Shown: positions 52,047 to 61,702 of the stretch, piece by piece
Layout: every line of letters begins with the position of its first letter
Position numbering within the stretch: position 1 is the first letter of the stretch
DNA from: a candidate division WOR-1 bacterium RIFOXYB2_FULL_45_9
GTDB taxonomy: Bacteria; Margulisbacteria; WOR-1; O2-12-FULL-45-9; XYB2-FULL-48-7
Length of the DNA: 64,000 bases
Direction of reading: 5' to 3'
Assembly: GCA_001771575.1 (NCBI GenBank)
Contig: MEUD01000001.1
Span: forward strand, 1,489,277 to 1,553,276
The notes under the pieces: generated by a model
The model's input: the letters and a program-made list of their open reading frames with translations, nothing else
Databases searched by the model: none
Told to the model about the DNA's origin: nothing
Position numbers and translations under genes: made by a program

Positions 52047-52571
52047 ATGTCTCGTTTGGCTGGTTTCGTTGGTTCCCGCTCTCTGCCTGCTTCTTTTTCC
52101 CCGTTTGTTGCCTCTCTGGTCTCCGCGTTCCGGTCCCGTGGCTTTCTGGTGGCTTCCGGTGGCGCAGTCGGGGCTGATCAGTACGCCCTTTCCGCCCTGG
52201 TTGAGCAGGGGGCGTCTGCGTCCGGGGTGGTCTTCTCCGCCTGGTCTTCGGCTTCTGGGTTCCCTGTTTCGGTTCGGCCCTCGGTTGGGCGTTTTCTGGC
52301 CGCTGGCGGTCAGGTGGTTTGGGGATCGGCTTCTCCCGGTGCGCCCCGCCAGCAGGCGGTCTCCGCGCTCCTGGGGCGCAATCAGCGGCTTGTCTCTGCC
52401 TGCTCGTGCCTCGTTGCTTTCCTGCATGGTTCGTCCCGGGGCACGCTGTTCACGGTGCGTCAGGCAGTCCGGCGCGGCATCCCGGTTTATGTGTTTCTTT
52501 GCGGCGGCGGGGCATCATTGCCCGCTGATCTTGCCAGTCATTGCTTCGTTTTAACTAAGGAGGTGGTATAG
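52047..52571 (+). CDS. SLOG-domain (DprA/YpsA-like) protein
   Basis: 174 residues. GFVGSRSLPASF, VASGGAVGADQYALSALVEQ and LHGSSRGTLFTVRQAVRRGI follow the Rossmann-like SLOG fold, which binds nucleotides or nucleotide-like ligands (as in DprA and the LOG/TIR-SLOG defence proteins). ATG 52047 is used because AGGAGG (52033-52038) is 8 nt upstream; a GTG at 52038 overlaps the SD. Composition is unusual, rich in Ser, Ala and Gly, and GC/T-rich compared with its AT-rich neighbours. First gene of the three-gene element operon. Confidence 0.75.
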   Translation: MSRLAGFVGSRSLPASFSPFVASLVSAFRSRGFLVASGGAVGADQYALSALVEQGASASGVVFSAWSSASGFPVSVRPSVGRFLAAGGQVVWGSASPGAPRQQAVSALLGRNQRLVSACSCLVAFLHGSSRGTLFTVRQAVRRGIPVYVFLCGGGASLPADLASHCFVLTKEVV

Positions 52572-52572
52572 C

Positions 52573-52764
52573 ATGCCGTTTTATCCAATTCATCCCTGCT
52601 GTTATTGCAGTAAGAGGGAAGCTGGGCTTATCTGCAGCATGGCCCAAAAGGTCGAGTGCAGTGATTTCCTGGCTTACATTCAGAAGCTTAATAACATGAA
52701 TGCCCAGCAAGTTCTAATTAAAGAGCTTAAGTATCTATTATCCACAAATAAAGGGGGAAAATAA
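52573..52764 (+). CDS. Small Cys-rich protein
   Basis: 63 residues, MPFYPIHPCCYCSKREAGL with further Cys in LICSMAQ and VECSDF. Five or six cysteines and a His in 40 residues suggest a zinc knuckle; the rest is a helix (QQVLIKELKYLL). SD AAGGAGG lies in the end of the SLOG gene and its own end holds the SD of the recombinase, so the three are translated together. It could be a recombination directionality factor (inference). Confidence 0.65.
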   Translation: MPFYPIHPCCYCSKREAGLICSMAQKVECSDFLAYIQKLNNMNAQQVLIKELKYLLSTNKGGK

Positions 52765-52766
52765 TC

Positions 52767-54262
<1,496 letters not shown>

Positions 54263-54280
54263 CTAAAACATCGATACATA

Positions 54281-54364
54281 TGCCGAGGACAGGAGTTGAA
54301 CCTGCACGGGTGTTAACCCACTAGAACCTAAATCTAGCGTGTCTGCCAGTTCCACCACCTCGGC
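54281..54364 (-). tRNA. tRNA-Leu (TAG anticodon)
   Basis: Class II tRNA with long variable arm; acceptor GCCGAGG/CCTCGGC; anticodon stem CTAGA with loop containing TAG. No encoded CCA. Confidence 0.95.
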
Positions 54365-54376
54365 CAAACAAGAGAA

Positions 54377-54450
54377 CGGGCCCGAGAGGGATCGAACCTC
54401 CGACCTACGGATTAGAAATCCGTTGCTCTATCCAACTGAGCTACGGGCCC
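54377..54450 (-). tRNA. tRNA-Arg (TCT anticodon)
   Basis: Acceptor GGGCCCG/CGGGCCC, D-arm GCTC/GAGC, anticodon stem CGGAT with loop containing TCT, discriminator G. Confidence 0.95.
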
Positions 54451-54458
54451 TCAAGGTT

Positions 54459-54531
<73 letters not shown>

Positions 54532-54542
54532 AAACACCATCA

Positions 54543-56825
54543 TTATTTGCTGTAGTCAGTTTCAGGCCGGCGCAGGCTCAAGACGCCGTGCTTGGAATAC
54601 CAGATCGCGCCAAAGATCAAAAGGCCGGAGGCAATAATGCTGATGATCACCCCAACATCGGTTCGGTGGTAATGGATAATGATCGGCGCGGCCAGGAGCG
54701 AGACCAGGTTGATGACCTTGATCATTGGATTGAGCGCCGGACCGGCGGTATCTTTGAGCGGGTCGCCGACCGTGTCGCCGACAACGGAAGCTTTGTGGCA
54801 ATCCGAGCCTTTGCCGCCGTGCAAGCCGTCCTCGATCGTCTTCTTGGCGTTATCCCAGGCACCGCCGGCGGTCGCCATAAAGACCGCCAGTAATTGGCCG
54901 GAGAGGATCACGCCGGCCAGAAAGCCGCCCAGCGCTTCCACTTGCAGGACCATGCCGATAAAGATCGGGCTGACCACGGCGATCAGCGCCAGGCCGATCA
55001 GCTCTTTTTGTGCCGCTACGGTGCAGATATCGACCGCTTTTTTATAATCAGGTTTAACTTTTCCTTCCATCAAACCGGGGATGCGGAACTGCCGGCGGAC
55101 TTCGTCAACGATCAGCGAAGCCGCGCGAGCGACCGCGTTAATGATGAGGGCGGAGAACAAGCAGGGGATGGCGCCGCCGATCAGCAGGCCGATGAAAACG
55201 ATCGGGTCGGAGACCCTGATCCCGGTCGCGAGCAAACGCATCGCTTCGGGAACCCCCATCTGGGCCTGGACCTTGGTGACGTCAGTAATAAAGGAGCCGA
55301 AAAGGGAAACTGCCGCGATAACGGCGGAGCCGATGGCGATCCCCTTGGTGATCGCTTTGGTCGTATTGCCGACCGCGTCGAGCTCGGTCATGATCTTGCG
55401 GGCCTTTTCGTCCATGTGGGCCATCTCGCCGATGCCGTTGGCATTGTCGGCGATCGGGCCGAAGGAATCCATCGCCACGTTATTGCCGGTCAGGGTCAAC
55501 ATACCGATACCGGTCATTGCCACGCCGTAAAGGACAAAGACCACCGGCTGGCCCCAATAAATGACGATCGAAAGGAGAATGGTGACGGCAATGATCATGA
55601 ATTGCCAGGCGGATGATTCAAGTCCGATCGACATCCCCCGCAGGATCAAGGTCGCCGAGCCGGTCTTGGCTGAATGGGCGATCCCTTTGACCGGGCTATG
55701 TTTGGTATGCGTAAAATATTTGGTGACTTCATCGATGGCGATCGCCAGAGCGATACCGACGGCGACGGAAAGGAAAGCGCGCCATTCATGCATGTAGAAG
55801 AAAGCGACCAGCATGAAGGCGAAGACCGAAATGGCGGCTGAAGCGAAAAAGCCGCGGTTGATGCTGACCAGCGCGTCGCGATTCTTCTCGTCATCCTGTC
55901 CTTTGACCAGGTAAGTGCCGATAATGGAAGAGAGAACGCCGATCGCCCGAACGATCAATGGGAAAATGATCCATTTTAATTCACCGGTTATGGCGACCAG
56001 GGCCAACCCGAGGATCAAACCGGAAACAATGGTGACTTCGTATGATTCAAAGATATCGGCCGCCATACCGGCGCAATCGCCGACGTTGTCTCCAACCAGG
56101 TCGGCGATGACCGCGGCGTTCCTGGGATCGTCTTCCGGGATATCGTGCTCAACTTTGCCGACCAGGTCTGCCCCAACGTCAGCCGCTTTGGTGTAGATAC
56201 CGCCGCCAACCCTCATGAACAGGGCGAGCAGGGTGCCGCCGAAGCCGAAGCCCAAAAGGACGTCCGGCGAAGCGATGCCGAATATAATGAAGATGGCCGT
56301 GCCGCCCAAAAGCCCAAGGCCGTCGGTCAACATGCCGGTGATCGTCCCGGTCCGGTAAGCGATCTTCAGCGCTTCAGAGAAACTGCGGCGGGAAGCGGAA
56401 GCGACGCGGACGTTCCCTTCCACCGCCATGCGCATCCCGAACTGGCCGACCATCAAAGAGAAGATAGCGCCCATAACGAAAGCGGCCGCCCGTCCGATCC
56501 CGACGATAAAGGAGATCATGTTCGGGTCGATTCCGGCAAACCGATGGAGCGCTTCATCGCTTGGCGGAATTATGTAAACGGAAAAGAAAAGGACGAAGGT
56601 GAAGACGATGATCAGTGGGAGGATCGTCTTCAACTGGCGCTTAAGGTAAGCGTCGGCCCCTTCCTTGATACTGTTCCAGATCTCGATCATTACCGGAGTC
56701 CCCTTATCGTACGAGAGGATCTGGTGCCGGAGCATGATCGCGTAACCTAAACCGATGAACGAAACGAACAAGACCCCCCAGATAGCCATGACTTCAAACA
56801 ACGTCGCGCCAACTAAACTTGCCAT
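54543..56825 (-). CDS. hppA: Membrane-bound proton/sodium-translocating pyrophosphatase
   Basis: 760 residues and about 16 helices. The substrate-binding DVGADLVGKVEHDIPEDDPRN is followed by DNVGDCAGMAADIFES, and GNTTKA near residue 485 has Lys where K+-dependent enzymes have Ala, so the enzyme is predicted to be K+-independent. It couples pyrophosphate hydrolysis to H+ (or Na+) export and saves ATP in energy-limited anaerobes. Preceded by a promoter with a palindrome in its spacer and a ~85-nt leader; SD AAAGGTGG. Confidence 0.95.
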   Translation of the reverse strand: MASLVGATLFEVMAIWGVLFVSFIGLGYAIMLRHQILSYDKGTPVMIEIWNSIKEGADAYLKRQLKTILPLIIVFTFVLFFSVYIIPPSDEALHRFAGIDPNMISFIVGIGRAAAFVMGAIFSLMVGQFGMRMAVEGNVRVASASRRSFSEALKIAYRTGTITGMLTDGLGLLGGTAIFIIFGIASPDVLLGFGFGGTLLALFMRVGGGIYTKAADVGADLVGKVEHDIPEDDPRNAAVIADLVGDNVGDCAGMAADIFESYEVTIVSGLILGLALVAITGELKWIIFPLIVRAIGVLSSIIGTYLVKGQDDEKNRDALVSINRGFFASAAISVFAFMLVAFFYMHEWRAFLSVAVGIALAIAIDEVTKYFTHTKHSPVKGIAHSAKTGSATLILRGMSIGLESSAWQFMIIAVTILLSIVIYWGQPVVFVLYGVAMTGIGMLTLTGNNVAMDSFGPIADNANGIGEMAHMDEKARKIMTELDAVGNTTKAITKGIAIGSAVIAAVSLFGSFITDVTKVQAQMGVPEAMRLLATGIRVSDPIVFIGLLIGGAIPCLFSALIINAVARAASLIVDEVRRQFRIPGLMEGKVKPDYKKAVDICTVAAQKELIGLALIAVVSPIFIGMVLQVEALGGFLAGVILSGQLLAVFMATAGGAWDNAKKTIEDGLHGGKGSDCHKASVVGDTVGDPLKDTAGPALNPMIKVINLVSLLAAPIIIHYHRTDVGVIISIIASGLLIFGAIWYSKHGVLSLRRPETDYSK

Positions 56826-56908
56826 TTTACACTTCCACCTTTCTTTTTATTTTGTGGAAAAAACCAATAAACATGATCATCCACAAGTAGTTCTACAGCG
56901 GTGTTTTT

Positions 56909-56937
56909 ATGATACTCCAAACGGTTTGGTAAGTCAA
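56909..56937 (-). promoter_or_regulatory. hppA promoter with palindromic operator
   Basis: Minus strand TTGACT (56932-56937), 17 bp, TATCAT (56909-56914). The spacer holds a 13-bp palindrome CCAAAC-N-GTTTGG (56917-56929), well placed for a repressor. In the leader TTGTGGA and TCCACAA (56853-56886) could pair. Confidence 0.65.
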
Positions 56938-57018
56938 TAATAAAACATCGGGGGGATAGGACTTTACGCCTACGGCGGAGAACCTACGATACCTCATCAG
57001 CCACAAAGTGAGAATAAA

Positions 57019-57092
57019 TCGGGGAGACAGGATTTGAACCTGCGGCCTCCTGGTCCCAAACCAGGCGCTCTACCAAGCTAAGCTACTCCCCG
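57019..57092 (-). tRNA. tRNA-Pro (TGG anticodon)
   Basis: Acceptor CGGGGAG/CTCCCCG, anticodon stem CCTGG/CCAGG with TGG in the loop, T-arm GCAGG/CCTGT, discriminator A. The intact parent of the two broken copies to its right. Confidence 0.95.
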
Positions 57093-57156
57093 AAAATTTG
57101 AACCTACGACCTTCCCGGTCCGACCGGGACGCTCTACCAAGCTAAGCTACACCCCG
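57093..57156 (-). pseudogene. Truncated tRNA-Pro-like copy 1
   Basis: Acceptor 5' strand, D-arm and anticodon arm (stem TCCCG/CGGGA, loop GTCGGAC with CGG in anticodon position) are present. The sequence stops after the T-loop, so the 3' T-stem and 3' acceptor strand are missing. Shares an exact 35-bp segment (57107-57141) with copy 2. Confidence 0.8.
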
Positions 57157-57160
57157 ATGC

Positions 57161-57306
57161 TAACGTGAACCTATACGACCTTCCCGGTCCGACCGGGACG
57201 CTCTACCAAGTCCCGACTTATCAATTATATACAATGCAGAAAGTCGGGATCCCGATGATTCCATAATCATTATAACTAATGACCATCGGGACTAAGCTAC
57301 TCCCCG
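57161..57306 (-). pseudogene. tRNA-Pro-like copy 2, interrupted in the D-loop by 81 bp
   Basis: The parts of copy 1 are present (57176-57210 identical), but an 81-bp insertion (57211-57291) lies precisely between CTACCAAG and CTAAGCTAC, in the D-loop. The insertion is two hairpins, 57211-57249 (9-bp stem) and 57250-57291 (8-bp stem), both beginning TCCCGA and ending TCGGGA. The 3' part of the tRNA is missing. Confidence 0.8.
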
Positions 57307-57362
57307 GGGAAAAGAATTATGCTTAATCCTATCATTATCAATAGACGTGGTCAAACATGGCT

Positions 57363-57488
57363 AAAAAAAAGAGTGAAATTTTTACTGCTGGGGTACGATA
57401 AATAGGTGGCTGGAATATTCGTGACATGCTCGACCTGATCACCCTCACCGGGATCAACCTGCTAGACGGTATTTCAGCCTTTTCTGTA
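57363..57488 (-). ncRNA. Candidate structured noncoding RNA with own promoter and U-tract
   Basis: A consensus promoter (57495-57523) should start a transcript near 57488. It folds with GGCTG (57475-57479) pairing to CAGCC (57408-57412 on the plus strand as GGCTG) and an inner AATA/TATT helix, enclosing a hairpin with CCC-GGTGA-GGG. It ends at a run of eight U (57363-57370), though the stem before it is weak. About 125 nt, no ORF. I could not match it to SRP RNA, 6S, tmRNA or a riboswitch. The rest of 57303-57541 shows nothing else. Confidence 0.5.
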
Positions 57489-57494
57489 TATTAA

Positions 57495-57523
57495 AGTATA
57501 CCTCTTTTTTGCTGATTTGTCAA
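57495..57523 (-). promoter_or_regulatory. Promoter of the candidate noncoding RNA
   Basis: Minus strand TTGACA (57518-57523), 17 bp, TATACT (57495-57500), 20 bp after the trxB stop. One of the best promoter matches in the window, yet no protein gene follows. Confidence 0.75.
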
Positions 57524-57541
57524 GGAAAGGCGAGGATCGGG

Positions 57542-58513
57542 CTATTTCCCTTTTTCGATGAATTCCCTGGCAGAATTGGCGGCGATCGCCCCATCGGCCG
57601 TGGCGGTGACCACCTGACGAAGTGATTTGGCCCGAACATCGCCGGCGGCAAAGATCCCCGGCGCGGAAGTCTTCATGTTTTCATCGGTTATTATAAAACC
57701 GCGCTCATCAAGCTTGACCATTCCTTTGACCGCCTCAATATTTGGATGATAGCCGATGTAAACAAAAACCCCGTCGGTCGGCACGGTCAGTTTCTTCTTT
57801 GAGAGCAGGTCCCGGACCACGATCCCGTTAACGTTCTTGTCGCCGATGATCTCCTCGGCGGTCGAATTCCAATGAAAATAGATCTTGGGATGGCTTTGCG
57901 CTTTTTCGGCGACGATCCGGTCGGCCCGCAGTTTGTCGCGGCGGTGGATGATCGATACTTTGCCGGCATAACGGGTCAGGAACAAGGCCTCTTCCACCGC
58001 TGAATTGCCGCCGCCGACCACCACGACCGATTTGTCCTGGTAAAAAGCTCCGTCGCAAACCGCGCAGTAGGAGACCCCGCGTCCCGTAAAGGTCTCTTCG
58101 CCGGGGATGCCGAGCTTGGCCGGGTCGGAGCCGGTCGCGATAACGACCGTTTTGCCGAAATAGCTTTTGCCGTCGACGATGACTTCCCGGGAGCGCTTGC
58201 CGTTCTTGACCTGGACCGCTTTTCCCCAGACGATCGTCGGGGAGAGCTTCTTGACCTGGTTTTCCAGACGCTGGCCAAGCTCCTGGCCGGTGATCCCGTC
58301 CGGGAAACCGGGGTAGTTGTCGATCTTGTACGTGGTAGTGGCCAGTCCTCCCAGGATCATTTTTTCGACCAGCAGGGTGTTGAGCTTGGAACGGAGGGCG
58401 TAAAGGGCGGCCGTGAGGCCGGCCGGGCCGCCGCCGACGATGATCACGTCAAAGCTCTGATCTTCCTCAATAATGATCGCCTGCTGGGGTTTGGGCTGTG
58501 TTTTAATGACCAT
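57542..58513 (-). CDS. trxB: Thioredoxin reductase
   Basis: 323 residues. FAD-binding VIIVGGGPAGLTAALYAL, active site CAVC (in SYCAVCDGAFY), NAD(P)-binding VVVVGGGNSAVEEALFL and the terminal GIFAAGDVR. An N-terminal extension of ~20 residues (KTQPKPQQAII) precedes the fold. It starts 1 bp after the LptC/A-like stop. It would reduce the thioredoxin encoded at 21.5 kb. Confidence 0.95.
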   Translation of the reverse strand: MVIKTQPKPQQAIIIEEDQSFDVIIVGGGPAGLTAALYALRSKLNTLLVEKMILGGLATTTYKIDNYPGFPDGITGQELGQRLENQVKKLSPTIVWGKAVQVKNGKRSREVIVDGKSYFGKTVVIATGSDPAKLGIPGEETFTGRGVSYCAVCDGAFYQDKSVVVVGGGNSAVEEALFLTRYAGKVSIIHRRDKLRADRIVAEKAQSHPKIYFHWNSTAEEIIGDKNVNGIVVRDLLSKKKLTVPTDGVFVYIGYHPNIEAVKGMVKLDERGFIITDENMKTSAPGIFAAGDVRAKSLRQVVTATADGAIAANSAREFIEKGK

Positions 58514-58514
58514 G

Positions 58515-59519
58515 TTATTTGTTAATTACCAGTTTGCTTTTGCCAACCAGAGAGATTTTTTGATCCTTGAGAGAGACCATGACCTGATCGCTGGTCAGCT
58601 TGCTTCCCCCTTGCTCCGCCCGGGCGTTGCCGAAAAGGACGATCTTTTGGTCCTCGGTAAAGTAATCCGCTTTGTCCCCCCAGGCTTTAATGTCGCGAAA
58701 GTTGATGACGACCTCGCCGGAGAGCTTTAATTTCTTTTTCTGCTGGTAGTACTGGGCGGTTTTGGCGGTAACGGTCGCGTCCTGCCATTTGATCCTGGGA
58801 TTGCCGCTGGCGGTGAAGATGTCCTGGCGGCCGGTGATCTCAAACGATTCCGCTTCCAGCGTCACCGGGATCGATCCGGCCGGACCGATGACGATCCTGG
58901 GGGAGCCGCTCAATTCCATCTTTTTGAACTCAACGTCGCCGCTTAACGTCTCGGCGTAGGCGGCAGCGTCCCCTTTGTTCAGCATGATCCCTCCCTGACA
59001 AAAAAGCTTTTGGTCGGAGAGGCGCCAGCGGAGGTTCTTGGCCTTAAACCAGTAGCCAAGACCTTTTTTATATTCTTTGGGGAAAGAAAAGAAAGAGAAC
59101 TTGCCGGCCCGGATCGAGCTGACGAGCTGGTCGATCTTCCCTTCGGAAGCGGTGTCGTAGCCGACCGGATTATCGAGGAAGATCTCTTTTTTGTCTTTTT
59201 CCCAAAGAGCGGCAGGGGAGGAGAACTTTAAGGCCGGTTTTCCATTATTAAAAAAGGTCCCTTCAACGTTTTGCAGGGCGGCGAGGCCGGCGTTCTTATT
59301 AAGCATGCCGGTGTCGGCTTCGAGTTGCCAGTATTTGACGCCGTTGACCACTTCTTCGACGGTCACTTTTTTGAAGATCAGGTCGGCTTTTTTCTCTTGT
59401 TCCTTTAGCGAGTTGTAGATCCGTCCGGAAACATCCTCTTTAGGGACAAAAAGGGCCCAGTAAAATATCCAAAGGAAGAAGAGAGCGGCGATGACCGGCA
59501 GTAAAGTTTTAAATTTCAT
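58515..59519 (-). CDS. LPS transport protein, LptC-like with LptA/OstA-like C-terminus
   Basis: 334 residues. One N-terminal membrane anchor (about 5-25), an LptC-like jellyroll (VNGVKYWQLEADTGMLNKNA), then further strands with LKLSGEVVINFRDIKAWGDK and GSKLTSDQVMVSL of the LptA/OstA type. It would act as a longer bridge carrying lipopolysaccharide across the periplasm. It sits with heptose genes, in keeping with a role in LPS. Confidence 0.8.
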   Translation of the reverse strand: MKFKTLLPVIAALFFLWIFYWALFVPKEDVSGRIYNSLKEQEKKADLIFKKVTVEEVVNGVKYWQLEADTGMLNKNAGLAALQNVEGTFFNNGKPALKFSSPAALWEKDKKEIFLDNPVGYDTASEGKIDQLVSSIRAGKFSFFSFPKEYKKGLGYWFKAKNLRWRLSDQKLFCQGGIMLNKGDAAAYAETLSGDVEFKKMELSGSPRIVIGPAGSIPVTLEAESFEITGRQDIFTASGNPRIKWQDATVTAKTAQYYQQKKKLKLSGEVVINFRDIKAWGDKADYFTEDQKIVLFGNARAEQGGSKLTSDQVMVSLKDQKISLVGKSKLVINK

Positions 59520-59549
59520 AAAGTTTAGTTAACTCCCGAATAACCGCTT

Positions 59550-60218
59550 TTAATATCCCAAAGCCCTTAGTCTGACCGCCTCCATCGTTTCCAGAAACCC
59601 TTTCCATTTGTCCCCTTTTCGGTTGTACCCCTCGCCGAGCAGGAGGTGGAGGGCGGCGACGTTGCTGTCGATCTCCAGGCCTCTTTTGGTCACCGCCATG
59701 GCGGTGTCGGTCTCGTTAAGTTCTCCGTAGATCAGGGCTTGATAACCATAGCCCCAAACGTTGTTTGGGTCGATCTTGAGGACATTCTCAAGCTCCCGGA
59801 TCGCTTCTTTTTTCCGGTCGTTGAAGTAGTAGGCGAAAGCGAGGCGGAACCGGAGCCGCCAGTCGCTCGGACTGTCGGTCACTTTTTTCTCGTACATCTC
59901 AAGCCCTTTTTTCTTAAACGTCGGATCAAGCTCCACGGTCTTTTTGAGGTTGTTCCAGCCGTCTTGTAAATTGTTGGTGTAGGCCATGGTGATCGCCAGA
60001 TCGAAACGGGCGTGCGGATCGTTGGGGGCGGCGCTGACCGCGGCCTTTTTTTGGTCCAGCTCTTTTTGCAGTTCCGGGGTGATCCGCCAGGCGATTGACG
60101 GCAAAGCCGTCAATAATGTCAAATTAACAATGACCAATGTCAAATTGAGGCATCGCTTCGCGGTGTTATTTATAATATAAAAACCTTCATTTTTAATTTT
60201 TAATTTGTCATTTGTCAT
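59550..60218 (-). CDS. Secreted TPR-repeat protein with repeat-derived N-terminus
   Basis: 222 residues. Three or four TPR-like units follow residue ~50 (DPHARFDLAITMAYTNNLQD, DWRLRFRLAFAYYFNDRKKE, NNVWGYGYQALIYGELNETD). The first ~40 residues contain a hydrophobic segment LTLVIVNLTLLTALPSIAW that would serve as a signal or anchor. This N-terminus is encoded by a simple AT-rich repeat (60110-60218). The start overlaps the hldE stop as ATGA, with GGGAGG upstream. Confidence 0.78.
   Translation of the reverse strand: MTNDKLKIKNEGFYIINNTAKRCLNLTLVIVNLTLLTALPSIAWRITPELQKELDQKKAAVSAAPNDPHARFDLAITMAYTNNLQDGWNNLKKTVELDPTFKKKGLEMYEKKVTDSPSDWRLRFRLAFAYYFNDRKKEAIRELENVLKIDPNNVWGYGYQALIYGELNETDTAMAVTKRGLEIDSNVAALHLLLGEGYNRKGDKWKGFLETMEAVRLRALGY
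60110..60218. repeat. AT-rich repetitive stretch at the start of the TPR gene
   Basis: Variants of ATGTCAAATTAACAATG, ATGACAAATTAAAAATT and CAAATGACAAAT repeat here, on a lower-complexity background than neighbouring genes. The GATC and codon pattern of the host are absent. Confidence 0.6.
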
Positions 60219-61669
60219 TTCTTCCCTCCCAGTATTTTCGCGACGATGTTGGTTGTCGATCGGCCTTTGATCGGCGGAATAACGACGACTTTTCCGCCCA
60301 ATGACTCCACGATCTTTTTTTCCGGCAGATCGTCTATCTTGTAGTCTCCCCCCTTAACGTGGACATTGGGGGCGACCGCTTTGATCAGATTGTCCGGCCG
60401 GAGCTCGCTGAATATAATCACGTAATCGACGAATTCCAGCGAGGCGAGGATCTCCGCCCGCTCCATCTCCGAAACGTAAGGGCGGCTCGGTCCTTTGAGG
60501 GCGGCAACCGATTTGTCGCTGTTGACCCCGACGATCAGAACGTCGCCGAGTTTTTTGGCCTCCCGCAGATAGCGGACGTGCCCGAGATGGAGGATATCGA
60601 AACAGCCGTTGGTGAAGACCACCTTGACCCCTTCGTTCTTAAGGTTCCCGGCGATCGGCCCGATCTCCTGGCGGGTCTTGATCTTTTTGGTGATCGGTTC
60701 GTGCCCGGCCAGTGCTTCTTCCAGCTCTTCCCTGAAACAGGGGGCGGTCCCGATCTTGCCGACCACGACCGAGCCGGCGAAGTTGGAAAGCAGGGTCGCC
60801 TCTTTCAGCGAAGCGCCTGCCGACAAAGCCAGAGTAAGGGTGGCGATAACCGCGTCCCCCGCGCCGGTGATGTCAAAGACCTCCCGCGGCACGGCTGGAA
60901 AAGTTTTTGCTTCTTTGTTGTCCAGCAGGGTCATGCCGTCGCGTCCCCGGGTGATCAGGGCGTAGCGGCTTTTTGCTTTTTGCAGGATAATTTTTCCGGC
61001 GGCAAGGAGCGAAGCGTCGCTGTTAATGTCGATCCCGGAGGCGACGATCGCCTCCCGCAGGTTGGGAGTAATAATAGTAGAGCCGGCGTATTTGCCGTAG
61101 TCGCTTCCTTTCGGGTCGACCGCGATCGGCTTTTTATTGGCCCGGGCGAATTTTACCGCCGCCTGGCAGATCGTTTTGGTGACCAGCCCTTTTTCATAAT
61201 CGGAAATGATGACCGCGTCGACTCGGGGGATAAGCTCTCTTAACCGTTTGACGATCAGCTGGGTCAGGGCGGGGGAGAGGACCGACTTGTCTTCCCGGTC
61301 GACCCTGACGACGTGCTGTGAGGCGGCGATGATCCGTGATTTGAGGATCGTCGGCCGGACATCGTCCGAGATAACGTAATTGGTTGAGATGCCGAGCTTC
61401 TTTAGGGCGCTAAGGAGTTTTTCACCTGAACTGTCCCGGCCGATCAAGCCGATCAGATATGGGGTCCCTCCCAAAGCGGCGATATTGGCGGCGACGTTGC
61501 CGCACCCGCCGGGAACGTGGGTGGTTTTTTTGACGTCGGCGATTGGGACCGGCGCTTCGGGGGAGATCCGGGAAACGGTGCTCCAGATGTGCTCATCGAG
61601 CATCAGGTCTCCGATGATCAGGATCTTTTTGCCGGAAAAACCAGGGATATACTTTTTTAAATTATCCAC
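60215..61669 (-). CDS. hldE: Bifunctional heptose-7-phosphate kinase / ADP-heptose synthase
   Basis: 484 residues. The N-terminal half is a PfkB kinase (ILIIGDLMLDEHIWSTVSRI, the ITGAGDAVIATLTLALSAG active site). The C-terminal ~140 residues are a nucleotidyltransferase with FTNGCFDILHLGHVRYLREA. It makes the ADP-heptose precursor of LPS inner core. The start is GTG at 61669, 6 nt after AAGGAG. Confidence 0.95.
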   Translation of the reverse strand: MDNLKKYIPGFSGKKILIIGDLMLDEHIWSTVSRISPEAPVPIADVKKTTHVPGGCGNVAANIAALGGTPYLIGLIGRDSSGEKLLSALKKLGISTNYVISDDVRPTILKSRIIAASQHVVRVDREDKSVLSPALTQLIVKRLRELIPRVDAVIISDYEKGLVTKTICQAAVKFARANKKPIAVDPKGSDYGKYAGSTIITPNLREAIVASGIDINSDASLLAAGKIILQKAKSRYALITRGRDGMTLLDNKEAKTFPAVPREVFDITGAGDAVIATLTLALSAGASLKEATLLSNFAGSVVVGKIGTAPCFREELEEALAGHEPITKKIKTRQEIGPIAGNLKNEGVKVVFTNGCFDILHLGHVRYLREAKKLGDVLIVGVNSDKSVAALKGPSRPYVSEMERAEILASLEFVDYVIIFSELRPDNLIKAVAPNVHVKGGDYKIDDLPEKKIVESLGGKVVVIPPIKGRSTTNIVAKILGGKK

Positions 61670-61702
61670 AGCAAACTCCTTGTCGCGAGGTAGTTTATCA
61701 TA

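Noticed and set aside
51849-52427. 192-residue minus-strand open frame
   Set aside because: It is the shadow of the SLOG gene and its leader. The plus-strand gene has an SD, a recognisable fold and coupled neighbours.
57363-57500. SRP RNA, 6S RNA or tmRNA as identity of the candidate RNA
   Set aside because: The conserved SRP core with GGAAGCAGCC is absent, there is no alanine-tRNA-like end, and no large 6S-type bulge could be drawn.
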